In this document: in pieces, positions 9,488 to 18,076 of the stretch
How the letters are laid out: every line of letters begins with the position of its first letter
How positions within the stretch are numbered: the stretch's first letter is position 1
Assembly: GCF_947489355.1 (NCBI RefSeq)
Contig: NZ_CANLDD010000038.1
Coordinates: 1-43,808 of the forward strand
Direction: 5' to 3'
Source: an uncultured Microbulbifer sp.
Lineage (GTDB): Bacteria > Pseudomonadota > Gammaproteobacteria > Pseudomonadales > Cellvibrionaceae
DNA length: 43,808 nt
Translations under genes and position numbers: made by a program
The notes under the pieces: model-generated
What the model was told of the DNA's origin: nothing
Database searches by the model: none
The model's input: the letters and a program-made list of their open reading frames with translations, nothing else

Positions 9488-10552
9488 ATGCAAATTCGTA
9501 AAGTCATGGATTTGGCCTGGAAATTGCCAAAATGGATTTTTGAATTTTTAAGTTGGGGGAAAAGCTTTAAAAACAATCCAATTATAGGAAATTACTGGCT
9601 CAACCGCTGCGGTCTGCATGTGGCCAGAGTCATACTGGCTCACTTTCTGTTTAGGCTGCGCATTCTGCTCTTGTCCCCATTGGTATCTAAGGAAGATAGA
9701 AAAGATTTTCTTGAAAATGGATTCATCCTAAAGAAGGATTTTCTGCCGGAGGAGCAGTTCTCCAAACTCTCTATCGCACTCAAAAACTATAAGGGGGTGA
9801 TACGTGAAATTGTCGAGGGGACGACGCTGACGCAGCGTGCTTTTATGGACTACTCTAGCAGACAACAGGCGCCGGAATTTTGTCAGTTGGTACGCAACTC
9901 ATATCTTGATAGATTGATGCGGTATAGCTCTTCTAAAAATCGTCCTCCCTTTTTTTTCATAGAAAACCTGTGCAATCACGCCAATGTAGCGCCCCGGCCG
10001 GACCCACAGAGGGATATGCACGCGGATACATTCCACCCATGCGTGAAGGCCTGGTTGTATATTGACGGCACTGACGACCAAAACGGGCCCTATATTTATG
10101 TGCCGGGCTCTCATCGTCTTTCATGGCGGCGCTTAAAATGGGAATACAGACAGAGCCTAAAGGCATGTCAAAAAGGAGTGCTTCGTGACAAGGGAAGATA
10201 TTGGGATGGATCATTTCGCGTCAATGATACTGCGCTTGCAGAGATGGGCCTGTCGGCTGAGAAATTGTGCGTGCCTGCCAATACGCTCTTAATAGCCAAT
10301 GTGTATGGGTTCCATCGCCGTGGTGAGGCCAGTGCGAAATCCAACCGAATGACAATCTGGATGCAGGCACGAGATAATCCCTTTAACCCACTGTTTACCC
10401 CCTGTCCAAAATACACGGGAAGGTTGTTTGAATGGGGTTGGGGAAAAGCGTTACAAAGATTGGACAAACGAAAAATTGCCAGTGGAGAGCAAAATAATTA
10501 TTTGGGGAGATTCACACGGAACACAGACCGGCTTCAGTCCCATAAGAAATAG
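9488..10552 (+). CDS. Phytanoyl-CoA dioxygenase (PhyH) family oxygenase in the capsule locus
   Basis: This is a 354-residue protein of the Fe(II)/2-oxoglutarate-dependent PhyH family. The metal triad can be placed at HADTFHP (His and Asp, about residues 178-180) and the distal His in YGFHRRGEAS (about 276). The Arg after it or the later NRM would be the 2-oxoglutarate partner. A typical double-stranded beta-helix stretch, VKAWLYIDGTDDQNGPYIYVPGSH, joins them. The N-terminal 90 residues include a hydrophobic stretch (VARVILAHFLFRLRILLLS) that could bind membrane. It lies 140 bp after kpsC in the same direction. PhyH members hydroxylate diverse small molecules; the substrate here cannot be read from sequence, and a capsule sugar or lipid-anchor modification is only an inference from context. 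Confidence 0.8.
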   Translation: MQIRKVMDLAWKLPKWIFEFLSWGKSFKNNPIIGNYWLNRCGLHVARVILAHFLFRLRILLLSPLVSKEDRKDFLENGFILKKDFLPEEQFSKLSIALKNYKGVIREIVEGTTLTQRAFMDYSSRQQAPEFCQLVRNSYLDRLMRYSSSKNRPPFFFIENLCNHANVAPRPDPQRDMHADTFHPCVKAWLYIDGTDDQNGPYIYVPGSHRLSWRRLKWEYRQSLKACQKGVLRDKGRYWDGSFRVNDTALAEMGLSAEKLCVPANTLLIANVYGFHRRGEASAKSNRMTIWMQARDNPFNPLFTPCPKYTGRLFEWGWGKALQRLDKRKIASGEQNNYLGRFTRNTDRLQSHKK

Positions 10553-11422
10553 AATGCACTAATTGACAAAACGGCATTACATGACTCCAAATGCGAAATC
10601 ACTATCGGGGCGGAAATAATCAATACATCATGATATCATGGCGCGCATGAAATATGACGCCAGAAAACTTAGCACAGAAGAACAGCATCTCATACGAAAA
10701 ATAGCCGTGCAGCGGGTGTTTGATGGCGAGTCGGCGGCGGAGGTTACTCGTAGCTTAGGGCTGGGTGGTAGAACCATTTTCTCATGGTTGAAAACTGCAC
10801 GGGAAAAAGGCATCAACGCTTTGGCTCCCAAAGCAAGGCCTGGGCGTGGCAGAAAGTTGTCTCCTACCGAGGAGCAAGAAGTCAAACGGTGGGGCATTGG
10901 TGGTGATCCGAGGCAATACGGTTTTGACTTTGGGTTGTGGACACGCCAAATCGTATCAGATCTGGTCCGAGAGAAATTTGGTATTGAGCTTAGTGTAACC
11001 AGCGTCGGTGAGCTTCTGCATCGGTTGGGTTTAACTCCACAAAAGCCGCTACGCAGAGCCTACGAGCGGGATGAAGAGGCAGTTAAAAAGTGGGTGAAGG
11101 ATGGCTATCCCAAGGTTAAGGAATATGCGAAAAAAACCGGCGCAGAGATATTCTGGTTGGTTGAGGCAAGCATCCGGTCTGATGACCCGCTGCAAAGGAT
11201 GTGGGGAGAAAGAGGGAAGACTCCGATAGTAAAAACCAGCGGGCAATGGCAATCGATTAATGCGATCTCTGCGTTATCAAATAAAGGTGGATTTTGGTAC
11301 CACATTTACAGCGGAAAATTCACCGCAGATAAGTGTGTGGAGTGCTTCAAAGATTTCCAGAGAAGCCAAAGGCGTCCGGTGATCCTCATTGTAGATGGTC
11401 ACCCAGTGCACAAATCGAAGAA

Positions 11423-11433
11423 TGTTCTTGACT
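11423..11433 (+). repeat. Target-site duplication, left copy
   Basis: TGTTCTTGACT occurs here and again at 12991-13001, immediately outside the IS4 element. In the IS630 gene it encodes the VLD of the second catalytic region's tail. Confidence 0.85.
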
Positions 11434-12990
11434 TAAGGGTGTCCGGTTAAAATCACATATACCTCAGAAGCATTGGCATCAGCTGGCGTTTATAGAGCTT
11501 CCGGGAGGCTTTCTTCCAAAAACAGTATTTTAGGAATCGGATTACTTGCTGGCTGATTTTGGATACAGAGCGGTAGAGGAAGGTATGCCAGGGAATGCGC
11601 TGCCCCTCCTTGATGTATTTCTGGTCGATGCGATCCGACTGCTTCATCAAGCTCTTTTCATCCCCTATCTGCCAGCGGTCCTGGTGGTGGTGAGCAAACA
11701 TGAGCAGCAATAGCGAGGTCATGATCGCCAGCCAAGCCTGTGCGCTGATCCCGGTTACGCTCTTGCTCCAGGCCTTCTTGCTCGCAAAACTGTTCTTCCA
11801 GGTATCGAAGCACTTTTCCTCGTCCCAGCGGCGCAGATACAGGAATGCGACGACGCCGGGCTCCAGTTCCATCTCGTTGGTGAGAAACTTGAAACAGTTT
11901 CCATCCGGCGCCTGATAGTGAATCAGGCGCCACCGGGCACTGCTGGCCTTGAGCACCACTTCTTCGTCCGCCAAAATTCCTTCGTTGATCTTGTGCTCGG
12001 AAACATCCCGCGGCTTCCGATCCTCGACCAACAGGTTGTCTTTCATGCGTGTGATCACGGTTTGGCGATAACCCTTGTACTGGGCATCCCAGAAGGGCAT
12101 GTCTACATAGGCACGGTCCACGACCCATAGCGCTCGACGTTCTTTGAGCAAGCTGTCTGGCTCTTGCCCGTAGTCCTTGAAGACCCGCATTTCGTGGAAG
12201 TTGCGCGTTTCAATCTGAACGGACGCTGGTGCCCCAATTCTGACATCGTAGAACGCCAACATCATGTGGCCTTTGGGGTTGTCCTCACCACCATGCTTGG
12301 GGGCGCAGCGATGATAATGGGCACTCTCGTGCTGGTAGCTGCCGTCTACCGCGTAGATCGAGCGCTCGCCCAATCCAGGGATCTCCGCCAGCCGGTCGGG
12401 AAGAACGGCGCGGGCCTGCCTGAACAGCTGCGTCACCATTTGTATCAGGATCTCCAGCCGGTACTCGGAGCTCAAGGCATCGGAGTAGGTTGAACGCGCC
12501 ACGGGCATTTGTGCGGCCTCCGTCAAATGGAACAACAGCTGTATCTGTTCGCGCAAAGTCTGGATGCCCTGCAGGTGGCGCAGGCAGCCAAATGCGCAGA
12601 AGTCTTCCATTGGAAGTGACTTGAAGCGGCCCGCAGCATAGCGCACCCTGTTAAGCGCGCTGGATGCCGGGGAGAAGAATTCGGAAAAAACGGTTTCGCT
12701 CATCAGTTCGTTGTGTAATTTTTCGCAGCGATGGGACATGGAAATTCCTGTATATCGATCAATACGCATACAGGGATTGCGCCGCGTACCTGGATAGCCA
12801 TGTCAAGTGCTTTTCGTGTTTTTTTATTTATTTTCTGTCCTGCTGTATCGCAGCGAAACTGGTGCCCTGAGCGGTACTGCGCGCCGACTGAAAAAATTCA
12901 AATATCTTTTGCACGCACCCCTAGGGGGCCAAATATACGTGTCAGTGCTGGAATTTTATCGCGTTAAACTCCTTTTCAGCCGGACACCGT
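11434..12990 (-). mobile_element. IS4-family insertion sequence inside the IS630 gene
   Basis: A 1557-bp insert carries a complete transposase gene on the minus strand. Both ends contain the inverted motif GGTGTCCGG followed by a similar AAA-rich stretch: left at about 11438-11446 on the plus strand, right at about 12980-12988 on the minus strand. The outermost two to four bases differ, so the exact tips are uncertain by a few bases. It is flanked by the 11-bp direct repeat TGTTCTTGACT, in the 10-13 bp range usual for IS4 elements. The exact duplication suggests a recent insertion. Confidence 0.88.
11453..12739 (-). CDS. IS4-family transposase
   Basis: The protein has about 428 residues counted from the ATG at 12739, which has AGGAA seven to eight bases upstream; an in-frame start at 12769 would add ten residues. 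The DDE triad is visible as IYAVDGSYQ, WVVDRAYVD and the IS4 signature Y-(2)-R-(3)-E-(6)-K in YLRRWDEEKCFDTWK. A conserved C-terminal tail follows (ISAQAWLAIMTSLLLLMFAHH). The frame is uninterrupted and fills the element. Likely active. Confidence 0.92.
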   Translation of the reverse strand: MSHRCEKLHNELMSETVFSEFFSPASSALNRVRYAAGRFKSLPMEDFCAFGCLRHLQGIQTLREQIQLLFHLTEAAQMPVARSTYSDALSSEYRLEILIQMVTQLFRQARAVLPDRLAEIPGLGERSIYAVDGSYQHESAHYHRCAPKHGGEDNPKGHMMLAFYDVRIGAPASVQIETRNFHEMRVFKDYGQEPDSLLKERRALWVVDRAYVDMPFWDAQYKGYRQTVITRMKDNLLVEDRKPRDVSEHKINEGILADEEVVLKASSARWRLIHYQAPDGNCFKFLTNEMELEPGVVAFLYLRRWDEEKCFDTWKNSFASKKAWSKSVTGISAQAWLAIMTSLLLLMFAHHHQDRWQIGDEKSLMKQSDRIDQKYIKEGQRIPWHTFLYRSVSKISQQVIRFLKYCFWKKASRKLYKRQLMPMLLRYM

Positions 12991-13001
12991 TGTTCTTGAC
13001 T
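12991..13001 (+). repeat. Target-site duplication, right copy
   Basis: Perfect copy of the 11-bp sequence at 11423-11433, after which the IS630 reading frame continues. Confidence 0.85.
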
Positions 13002-13243
13002 ATGTCGAATCACAAGATGGAAGGCTTGAGATCGTATTCTTGCCCCCATATGCGCCCGCCAGACCTGAACCCAGATGAGCTGGTGTGGGACCACATGAGA
13101 AACTTTGGGACTTCAAAGAAGCCGCTAAAAGAAGGTGAGTCGTAATGATTCGCGCCGACAAAGATTTGCAGAGCATCAAGAAGAATAAAAGGCTGGTGAA
13201 GTCATTTTTCCAAGAGGCGACTGTATCCTTTGCAGCCGCCTAG

Positions 13244-13602
13244 GTAGTAAATAAGAATCAATCCGCGCACTTTGATTAACCTGGAAAATCTATTATTTGT
13301 GAAGGGATTCCTTGATTGCAGGCACACAGGGAGGAGGATTTATCATTGGCCGACATATAGAATGCTTGGGAAAGGCCGAAATGGAAATAATTACCCTGTA
13401 TATAGACATTTACGACCGTTAATGTTGCAATACGCGGCTCGTTTTTGAAGCACTCTCAAACTAGCAGTAGTTTGAGAGTGGCAAAAACAGGCAAAATCTA
13501 CCCAACTATAACTTGAAGGGGGATTTGCCTGGCCGCTGGTATTGACTATTTGTACTGTGGCAGATTGTTGTATGTTGTGGTTTTTCTTGGGTAGGGGAAT
13601 TC
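13244..13602 (+). other. Intergenic region before kpsS
   Basis: The 359 bases between the end of the IS630 remnant and kpsS contain no convincing gene. They hold the long hairpin at 13441-13488 and presumably the promoter used by kpsS now that the locus is interrupted. AT-rich segments are present, but no promoter can be fixed with confidence. Confidence 0.5.
13441..13488. other. Long two-part hairpin upstream of kpsS
   Basis: An inner perfect 13-bp stem, CACTCTCAAACTA (13451-13463) with TAGTTTGAGAGTG (13468-13480), has a four-base GCAG loop. An outer 7-bp stem of GTTTTTG (13441-13447) with CAAAAAC (13482-13488) encloses it across a 3/1-base internal loop. It is not followed by a long T-run, so a simple intrinsic terminator is uncertain. 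Alternatives are a relic insertion-sequence end, a REP-like element or an attenuator ahead of kpsS. Confidence 0.75.
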
Positions 13603-14844
13603 ATGTCTGTGGCAGTGTTTTTACAGGGGCCCCATGGCCCATTCTTTGCCGAGTTGGCAAAGCGGCTGTCCCAGCGGGGTGTCATTACCCACAAGATCAA
13701 TTTTAACGGCGGTGATCGTTTTTTTGGCTGGGCAGATTCCCAGGTCGACTTCAGCGGTTGTGAACACGACTGGCCTCTATTTTTTCGTCGCTATTTACTG
13801 AAGCATGGTGCAAAAGCGGTATTTGTCTATGGTGACTGCCGGCCCTTGCACGCCATGGCCCGAGCAGTCTGCGAGTCTCTGGATATACCTTTTGGTGTTT
13901 TTGAAGAGGGTTATCTACGCCCGGATTTTGTGACTTTTGAGTGGGGCGGTGTAAACGCCTTTTCCCCTACAGACTGGTCCCGTGAAACCATTGACCGTTA
14001 CCAGGGCTGCGGGCGTCAACCCGGGGCACCCGTAGGGAGGACTTTCTCTCAACGGGCCTGTTTTGCCATAGGTTATTACCTGGCAATGCGCTTTGCCAAG
14101 TCCAGGTATCCACACTATCAGCATCATCGAAGCCGCGATTGGAAAGCAGAAGGGGCCTGTTGGATCAGGAGCTTTTTCCGAAAGGGGCTTTACCGGACTA
14201 CCCAGCGTTTCTTAACCTCTAAATTGACGACGGACTTCAGCCGAAAGTTTTTCCTGTTTCCTTTGCAAACCCGTGATGATTTCCAACTGCGCGAGCACTC
14301 GGACCTGCTCTCTATGGAAAACGCAATCGATGCAGTATTGGAATCCTTTGCCCGGCATGCCCCGGCAAATACGGTACTTGTGCTCAAGCACCACCCGATG
14401 GATCGCGGTTTTTGTCACTACCAGGAGCTGGTTGATGCCTTGGGGGCGCGCTACAAGCTCTCTGACCGAGTCATTTATTGCCATGACCTACATCTACCCA
14501 CCCTGCTGGATCACGCCAGGGGAGTTGTGACCATCAATAGTACCGTGGGCATTTCAGCGCTTCTGCACAGGGTTCCAACCAAGGTATTGGGGCGCGCGCT
14601 CTACGATATGCGGGGCTTGACGCACCAGGGTTCACTTTCCAGTTTTTGGAAGGCCCCTGCTACCGTTGATTACAAGCTATTCCAGCGTTTCCACACCTAT
14701 TTGTACGAGCAAACCCAATTGGATGGCAGCTTTTTCAAGGGAATCAATGCGACCATTGAAGAGGTTGGCGAGTGCTTGCAGCAGATCGTGAACAGTAGAT
14801 CTAAAGATACGCCGTTTGAAGTTGGCAGTACAAACACAGGCTGA
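13603..14844 (+). CDS. kpsS: Capsule beta-Kdo transferase KpsS
   Basis: KpsS adds the first Kdo residue to the phosphatidylglycerol anchor of Kps-type capsules, before KpsC extends it. The 413-residue product starts MSVAVFLQGPHGPFFAELAK, with the LQGPxGPFF motif at the N-terminus. Further motifs are VFVYGDCRPLH (about residue 72), FEEGYLRPDFVTFE (about 100-113), KHHPMDRG (about 263) and the C-terminal VTINSTVGISALLHR (about 308) with LGRALYDMRGLTHQG, all typical of KpsS/LipB proteins. A good AGGGGA site lies five bases before the ATG. The gene is intact and of normal length. It is separated from kpsC by the dioxygenase gene and the nested insertion sequences, so the two cannot share a simple short transcript unless it reads through the IS. 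Confidence 0.93.
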   Translation: MSVAVFLQGPHGPFFAELAKRLSQRGVITHKINFNGGDRFFGWADSQVDFSGCEHDWPLFFRRYLLKHGAKAVFVYGDCRPLHAMARAVCESLDIPFGVFEEGYLRPDFVTFEWGGVNAFSPTDWSRETIDRYQGCGRQPGAPVGRTFSQRACFAIGYYLAMRFAKSRYPHYQHHRSRDWKAEGACWIRSFFRKGLYRTTQRFLTSKLTTDFSRKFFLFPLQTRDDFQLREHSDLLSMENAIDAVLESFARHAPANTVLVLKHHPMDRGFCHYQELVDALGARYKLSDRVIYCHDLHLPTLLDHARGVVTINSTVGISALLHRVPTKVLGRALYDMRGLTHQGSLSSFWKAPATVDYKLFQRFHTYLYEQTQLDGSFFKGINATIEEVGECLQQIVNSRSKDTPFEVGSTNTG

Positions 14845-15042
14845 ACGGGGGTGCTTTACTTAGCCTCAAGGTAATACCCCCTCGAAAACCCCGCACTTTT
14901 GGCTAGCAAGGCACTTGCTCCGGGTTCTGTACCAGGGGGCAAGTTTTGATCAAAAAACAGGCTGTTCTTTGCGGTTTAACCTGTTAGACTGCCCGACCTT
15001 TTATCCTGCGCCCCAGTTCCACGACAGGAACTTTGGCCTCAA

Positions 15043-16791
15043 GTGACTCCCGAAATGACCGATATTCCTCAACCGGTTGGCTTTAGCCAGCTGGGCCTTC
15101 CGCCTGAAATCCTCAATGCCATTGAAAAGCTCGGCTACGAAACGCCGTCACCGATTCAGGCGCAGACTATTCCCTCCCTGCTGGAGGGGCGCGATGTGCT
15201 GGGCCAGGCGCAAACCGGCACTGGTAAAACGGCGGCCTTTGCGCTGCCACTGCTCTCCCAGTTGAACCTGAAGGATCGCCACCCCCAAGTGCTGATATTG
15301 GCACCGACCCGCGAACTGGCTATCCAGGTGGCCGAGGCCTGCCAGTCTTACGCTGCTAATTTGAAAGGCTTCCATGTGGCGCCCATCTACGGTGGCGCCG
15401 ATTACCGCGGGCAGCTGCAGCAGTTGAAACGGGGTGTGCAACTGGTGGTGGGTACACCCGGCCGGGTGATGGACCATATGCGCCGCGGCTCCCTGAATCT
15501 GTCCAACCTGCGCGCCCTGGTGCTGGATGAAGCCGATGAGATGCTGCGCATGGGCTTTATCGACGATGTACAGTGGGTGCTGGAGCAGATTCCTGAAGCG
15601 CGCCAGATTGCGTTGTTCTCCGCCACCATGCCCAGGGAAATTGCCCGCATCGCACGGGAGCACCTACAGGACCCGGTTGAGGTCAAGATCCGCGTCAAGA
15701 CCGAAACCGCGGAGACTATTCGTCAGCGCTACTGGCCGGTGGGCGGCCTGCACAAGCTGGATGCACTGACCCGCATCCTGGAAGCGGAACCGGTGGATGC
15801 CACCATTATCTTTGTGCGCACCAAGAACAGCACCGTGGAGCTGGCGGACAAGCTGGCCGCGCGGGGCTTTGCCAGTGCGGCACTGAACGGGGATATGGCA
15901 CAGAACCTGCGCGAGGCGGTGATCGACAAGCTGAAAAAGGGCAAATTCGATATCGTTGTGGCCACGGATGTGGCGGCGCGCGGACTGGATGTGAGGCGCA
16001 TCAGCCATGTAATCAACTATGACATTCCCTACGATACCGAAGCCTATATCCACCGTATTGGCCGTACCGGCCGCGCCGGTCGCGAGGGTGATGCCATCCT
16101 GTTTGTGGCACCGCGCGAGCGCCGTATGCTGCGGATTATCGAGAAGGCGACCAAGAAACCAATTGAGAGGTTGGCGTTGCCCAGCGCCGAAGTGGTCAAC
16201 AGTGCCCGCATGCAGCGCTTCCGCGAGCGTATCACCACAACCCTGGAAGGCCAGACGGACCTCGCCCCCTACCGCCAGTTGATGGAGGAGTACCTGGCAC
16301 AGAACGAGGTGGACCCGCTGGATGTTGCCGCAGCACTGGCGTCTATGGCTCAGGGTGACCAGCCCCTGCTGATCAAGGAACAAGCGCCCAAGCCCCGCAA
16401 GGAGCGGCATGAGGGGGGCGGGGAGTTTGAAGGTCGCCGCCGCAAGAAGGATGGCTATGAAAAGGATCGCAAGATGCTGCCCCCGGATGAGGGCATGGAG
16501 CGTTTCCGTATCGAAATCGGCCGCGAGCAGGGCGTGCGTCCGGGCGGCATTGTGGGTGCAATCGCCAACGAGGTTGAGCTGGACAGTTCATACATCGGCC
16601 GTATTGAGATTTACCCGGACTACACCACGGTCGATCTCCCGGAGGGCATGCCCAAAGAGGTATTGCAGCACTTGAAGAAAGTGCGGGTAGCGGGAAAGCC
16701 CATGAAGCTTTCCCGTCTCGGTGATGCGAGCGCAAAGTCCGGCGGTCAGCCCAAAGGGGGGCGCAAACCCAAGCGCGCCAGGGAGAAATAG
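15043..16791 (+). CDS. deaD: DEAD-box ATP-dependent RNA helicase, DeaD/CsdA type
   Basis: This is a 582-residue helicase of the CsdA group, involved in ribosome assembly and RNA remodelling, often in the cold. Motifs in order: Q-motif (GYETPSPIQAQTIP), I (AQTGTGKT), Ia (PTRELAIQ), Ib (TPGRV), II (DEAD in LDEADEML), III (SAT), V (TDVAARGLDV) and VI (HRIGRTGRAGR). A helical dimerisation-like segment and a basic linker (about 445-480) follow. The C-terminal DbpA/CsdA RNA-binding fold starts near RFRIEIGREQGVRPGGIVGAI (about 486), then a Lys/Arg-rich tail. The start is GTG 15043 or ATG 15055; AGGAA at 15026-15030 fits the GTG slightly better. It marks the return to GC-rich chromosomal sequence. 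Family certain, exact orthology likely. Confidence 0.93.
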   Translation: MTPEMTDIPQPVGFSQLGLPPEILNAIEKLGYETPSPIQAQTIPSLLEGRDVLGQAQTGTGKTAAFALPLLSQLNLKDRHPQVLILAPTRELAIQVAEACQSYAANLKGFHVAPIYGGADYRGQLQQLKRGVQLVVGTPGRVMDHMRRGSLNLSNLRALVLDEADEMLRMGFIDDVQWVLEQIPEARQIALFSATMPREIARIAREHLQDPVEVKIRVKTETAETIRQRYWPVGGLHKLDALTRILEAEPVDATIIFVRTKNSTVELADKLAARGFASAALNGDMAQNLREAVIDKLKKGKFDIVVATDVAARGLDVRRISHVINYDIPYDTEAYIHRIGRTGRAGREGDAILFVAPRERRMLRIIEKATKKPIERLALPSAEVVNSARMQRFRERITTTLEGQTDLAPYRQLMEEYLAQNEVDPLDVAAALASMAQGDQPLLIKEQAPKPRKERHEGGGEFEGRRRKKDGYEKDRKMLPPDEGMERFRIEIGREQGVRPGGIVGAIANEVELDSSYIGRIEIYPDYTTVDLPEGMPKEVLQHLKKVRVAGKPMKLSRLGDASAKSGGQPKGGRKPKRAREK

Positions 16792-16964
16792 GCTGCCGGG
16801 CGTTGCGATCAGGCCCCACTGCTGATACAGGGGATAACGCCAGGGAATGCGTACTGCCTGTAAAAAGCGGTGCCGGTTTCGGGTTTTCCATGCCGGTGGA
16901 TGACTATACCGGCTCCTCTTATGGCTCTGTGATAATCCGGCTGGGTCGGCTGGGAATTGTTGGA

Positions 16965-17894
16965 TCAGGTGGCTGCGCGGATGCCATTTAAATGGGCAAA
17001 AGAAACATCCCGTGCGGTCTGCAGAAAGTCGGCAATGTAGGCCTGATCCAGCATATCCGCCCGCACAGCGGCGTAAAGGGTACTCCAGAGACCCTTCTCG
17101 CCCAGACGCAATTGGGCAATAAAGCCTTTTTGCAGGTATTCGTGCAAAGCCCAGTCGGGTAGGGCACAGACACCGCGCGCGCTCGCCACCAGCTGCATCA
17201 TCATAACCGTCAGCTCCGCCGTACGCACCTCTGCAGGCTCCACCCCGGCGGGGTCGAGGAAGCGCTGGAAGATATCCAGCCGCTCCCGCTCCACGGGGTA
17301 GGTGATCTGCACCTCCCCAGCCAGCTCCTCAGGCGCGACCCAGCGCCGTTTACCACTCTCCAACAACCGGTGATTACGGCTCAGTGCCAGGCACATCTCG
17401 AAGCTGAATAGGGGCTGGTAGTGGATTCCTTTCAGTGCCCTATCCGGATTGGCGGTAACCACCAGGTCCAGGTCGCTCCGTACCAGTGCCGGCAGAGGGG
17501 CAAAGTGAAAGCCGCTGCACAGGTCCAGTTCCACTTCGGGCCAGCCGTCCCGATAGGTGTTCAGGGTCGGCATCAGCCACTGGTAGCAGCTGTGGCACTC
17601 AATGGCGATATTCAAACGGCCCGACTGGCCGGATGCCAGCCGCGCCAGGTCCCGCTGGGCCAAGGCCACCTGTGGCAGTATCGCGTCGGCCAGTTGTAAC
17701 AGGCGCAGCCCGGCACTGGTAAAGCGTAGCGGGCGAGACTTGCGTACAAACAGCGTCTGGTCGTGGCGCTCCTCCATCTCCCGGAATAAGTGGGATAGGG
17801 CCGACTGGGTCAGGTGCAGGCGCTCGGCGGCCCGCACCAGGCTGCCGGTATCTCTCAAGGCACTTAGGGCGCGTAATTGGCGCAGTTTAATCAT
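16965..17894 (-). CDS. metR: LysR-family regulator MetR
   Basis: The 309-residue LysR-type regulator matches MetR, the homocysteine-responsive activator of metE and other methionine genes. The N-terminal winged helix (MIKLRQLRALSALRDTGSLV, then AERLHLTQSALSHLFREME) is followed by the periplasmic-binding-like effector domain. The MetR-typical ECHSCYQWLMPTLN (about residues 99-112) and MMMQLVASARGVCALPDW (about 233-250) can be read. It is divergent from metE with a 182-bp shared control region, the classical arrangement. Length normal. Confidence 0.93.
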   Translation of the reverse strand: MIKLRQLRALSALRDTGSLVRAAERLHLTQSALSHLFREMEERHDQTLFVRKSRPLRFTSAGLRLLQLADAILPQVALAQRDLARLASGQSGRLNIAIECHSCYQWLMPTLNTYRDGWPEVELDLCSGFHFAPLPALVRSDLDLVVTANPDRALKGIHYQPLFSFEMCLALSRNHRLLESGKRRWVAPEELAGEVQITYPVERERLDIFQRFLDPAGVEPAEVRTAELTVMMMQLVASARGVCALPDWALHEYLQKGFIAQLRLGEKGLWSTLYAAVRADMLDQAYIADFLQTARDVSFAHLNGIRAAT

Positions 17895-18076
17895 CTTTGG
17901 ATTTATTCATGTTTATTGCAAAAAATATGAAATTGATTGAATAACATTGTATTGACACAATCAAGTCCGGATGCTCGCAGAGGGTGTGGCTGGCACTGGC
18001 ACCGGTGACAAGGCTGCGGGCGAGGGTGCCAATGTGGCGTTGTTCCACGCACAGACATGGACTTGGAGATACAGAG
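17895..18076. promoter_or_regulatory. metR-metE divergent control region
   Basis: This region should hold the MetR operator and both promoters. On the plus strand a plausible metE promoter is TTGATT (17933-17938), 17 bases, CACAAT (17956-17961). An inverted pair TTCAT (17906-17910) and ATGAA (17927-17931), 16 bases apart, resembles MetR half-sites but does not match the standard TGAA-N5-TTCA spacing. Assignments of individual sites are tentative. Confidence 0.5.
17994..18034 (+). other. Hairpin in the metE leader
   Basis: CACTGGCACC (17994-18003) pairs with GGTGCCAATG (18025-18034) at nine of ten positions around a 21-base loop. It ends about 40 bases before the metE start. It does not match the cobalamin riboswitch core as I know it and has no T-run. 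A structural or attenuation role is possible; chance pairing in GC-rich DNA is equally so. Confidence 0.4.

Larger units (their letters stand above)
10638..13243 (+). pseudogene. IS630-family transposase gene split by an IS4 element
   Basis: The 5' part (10638-11433) encodes an N-terminal helix-turn-helix (residues about 25-60, with SAAEVTRSLGLGGRTIFSWLK) and a second one (LSVTSVGELLHRLGLTPQKP). The DDE domain follows, with its first acid region at EIFWLVEASIRSDD and the second Asp in PVILIVDGHPVHKSKNVLD. The reading frame then runs into the IS4 element. Sense resumes at 12991 (VLDYVESQDGRLEIVFLPPYAP), slips by a small insertion before DLNPDELVWDHMRN, slips again, and ends SFFQEATVSFAAA at 13243. 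Removing the IS4 element and one target copy would join NVLD to YVES, but the later frameshifts mean the gene was probably already dead. Note that the usual first catalytic Asp (FxDE) reads as VEAS, another sign of decay. Confidence 0.88.

Noticed and set aside
14851..14885. Terminator after kpsS from GGGGGT and ACCCCC
   Set aside because: Only a six-base stem with a loop of over twenty bases and no T-run.
17960..18076. Cobalamin riboswitch before metE
   Set aside because: GC-rich leader with GGCACTGG-like words, but the conserved B12-box core and surrounding architecture are not recognisable.
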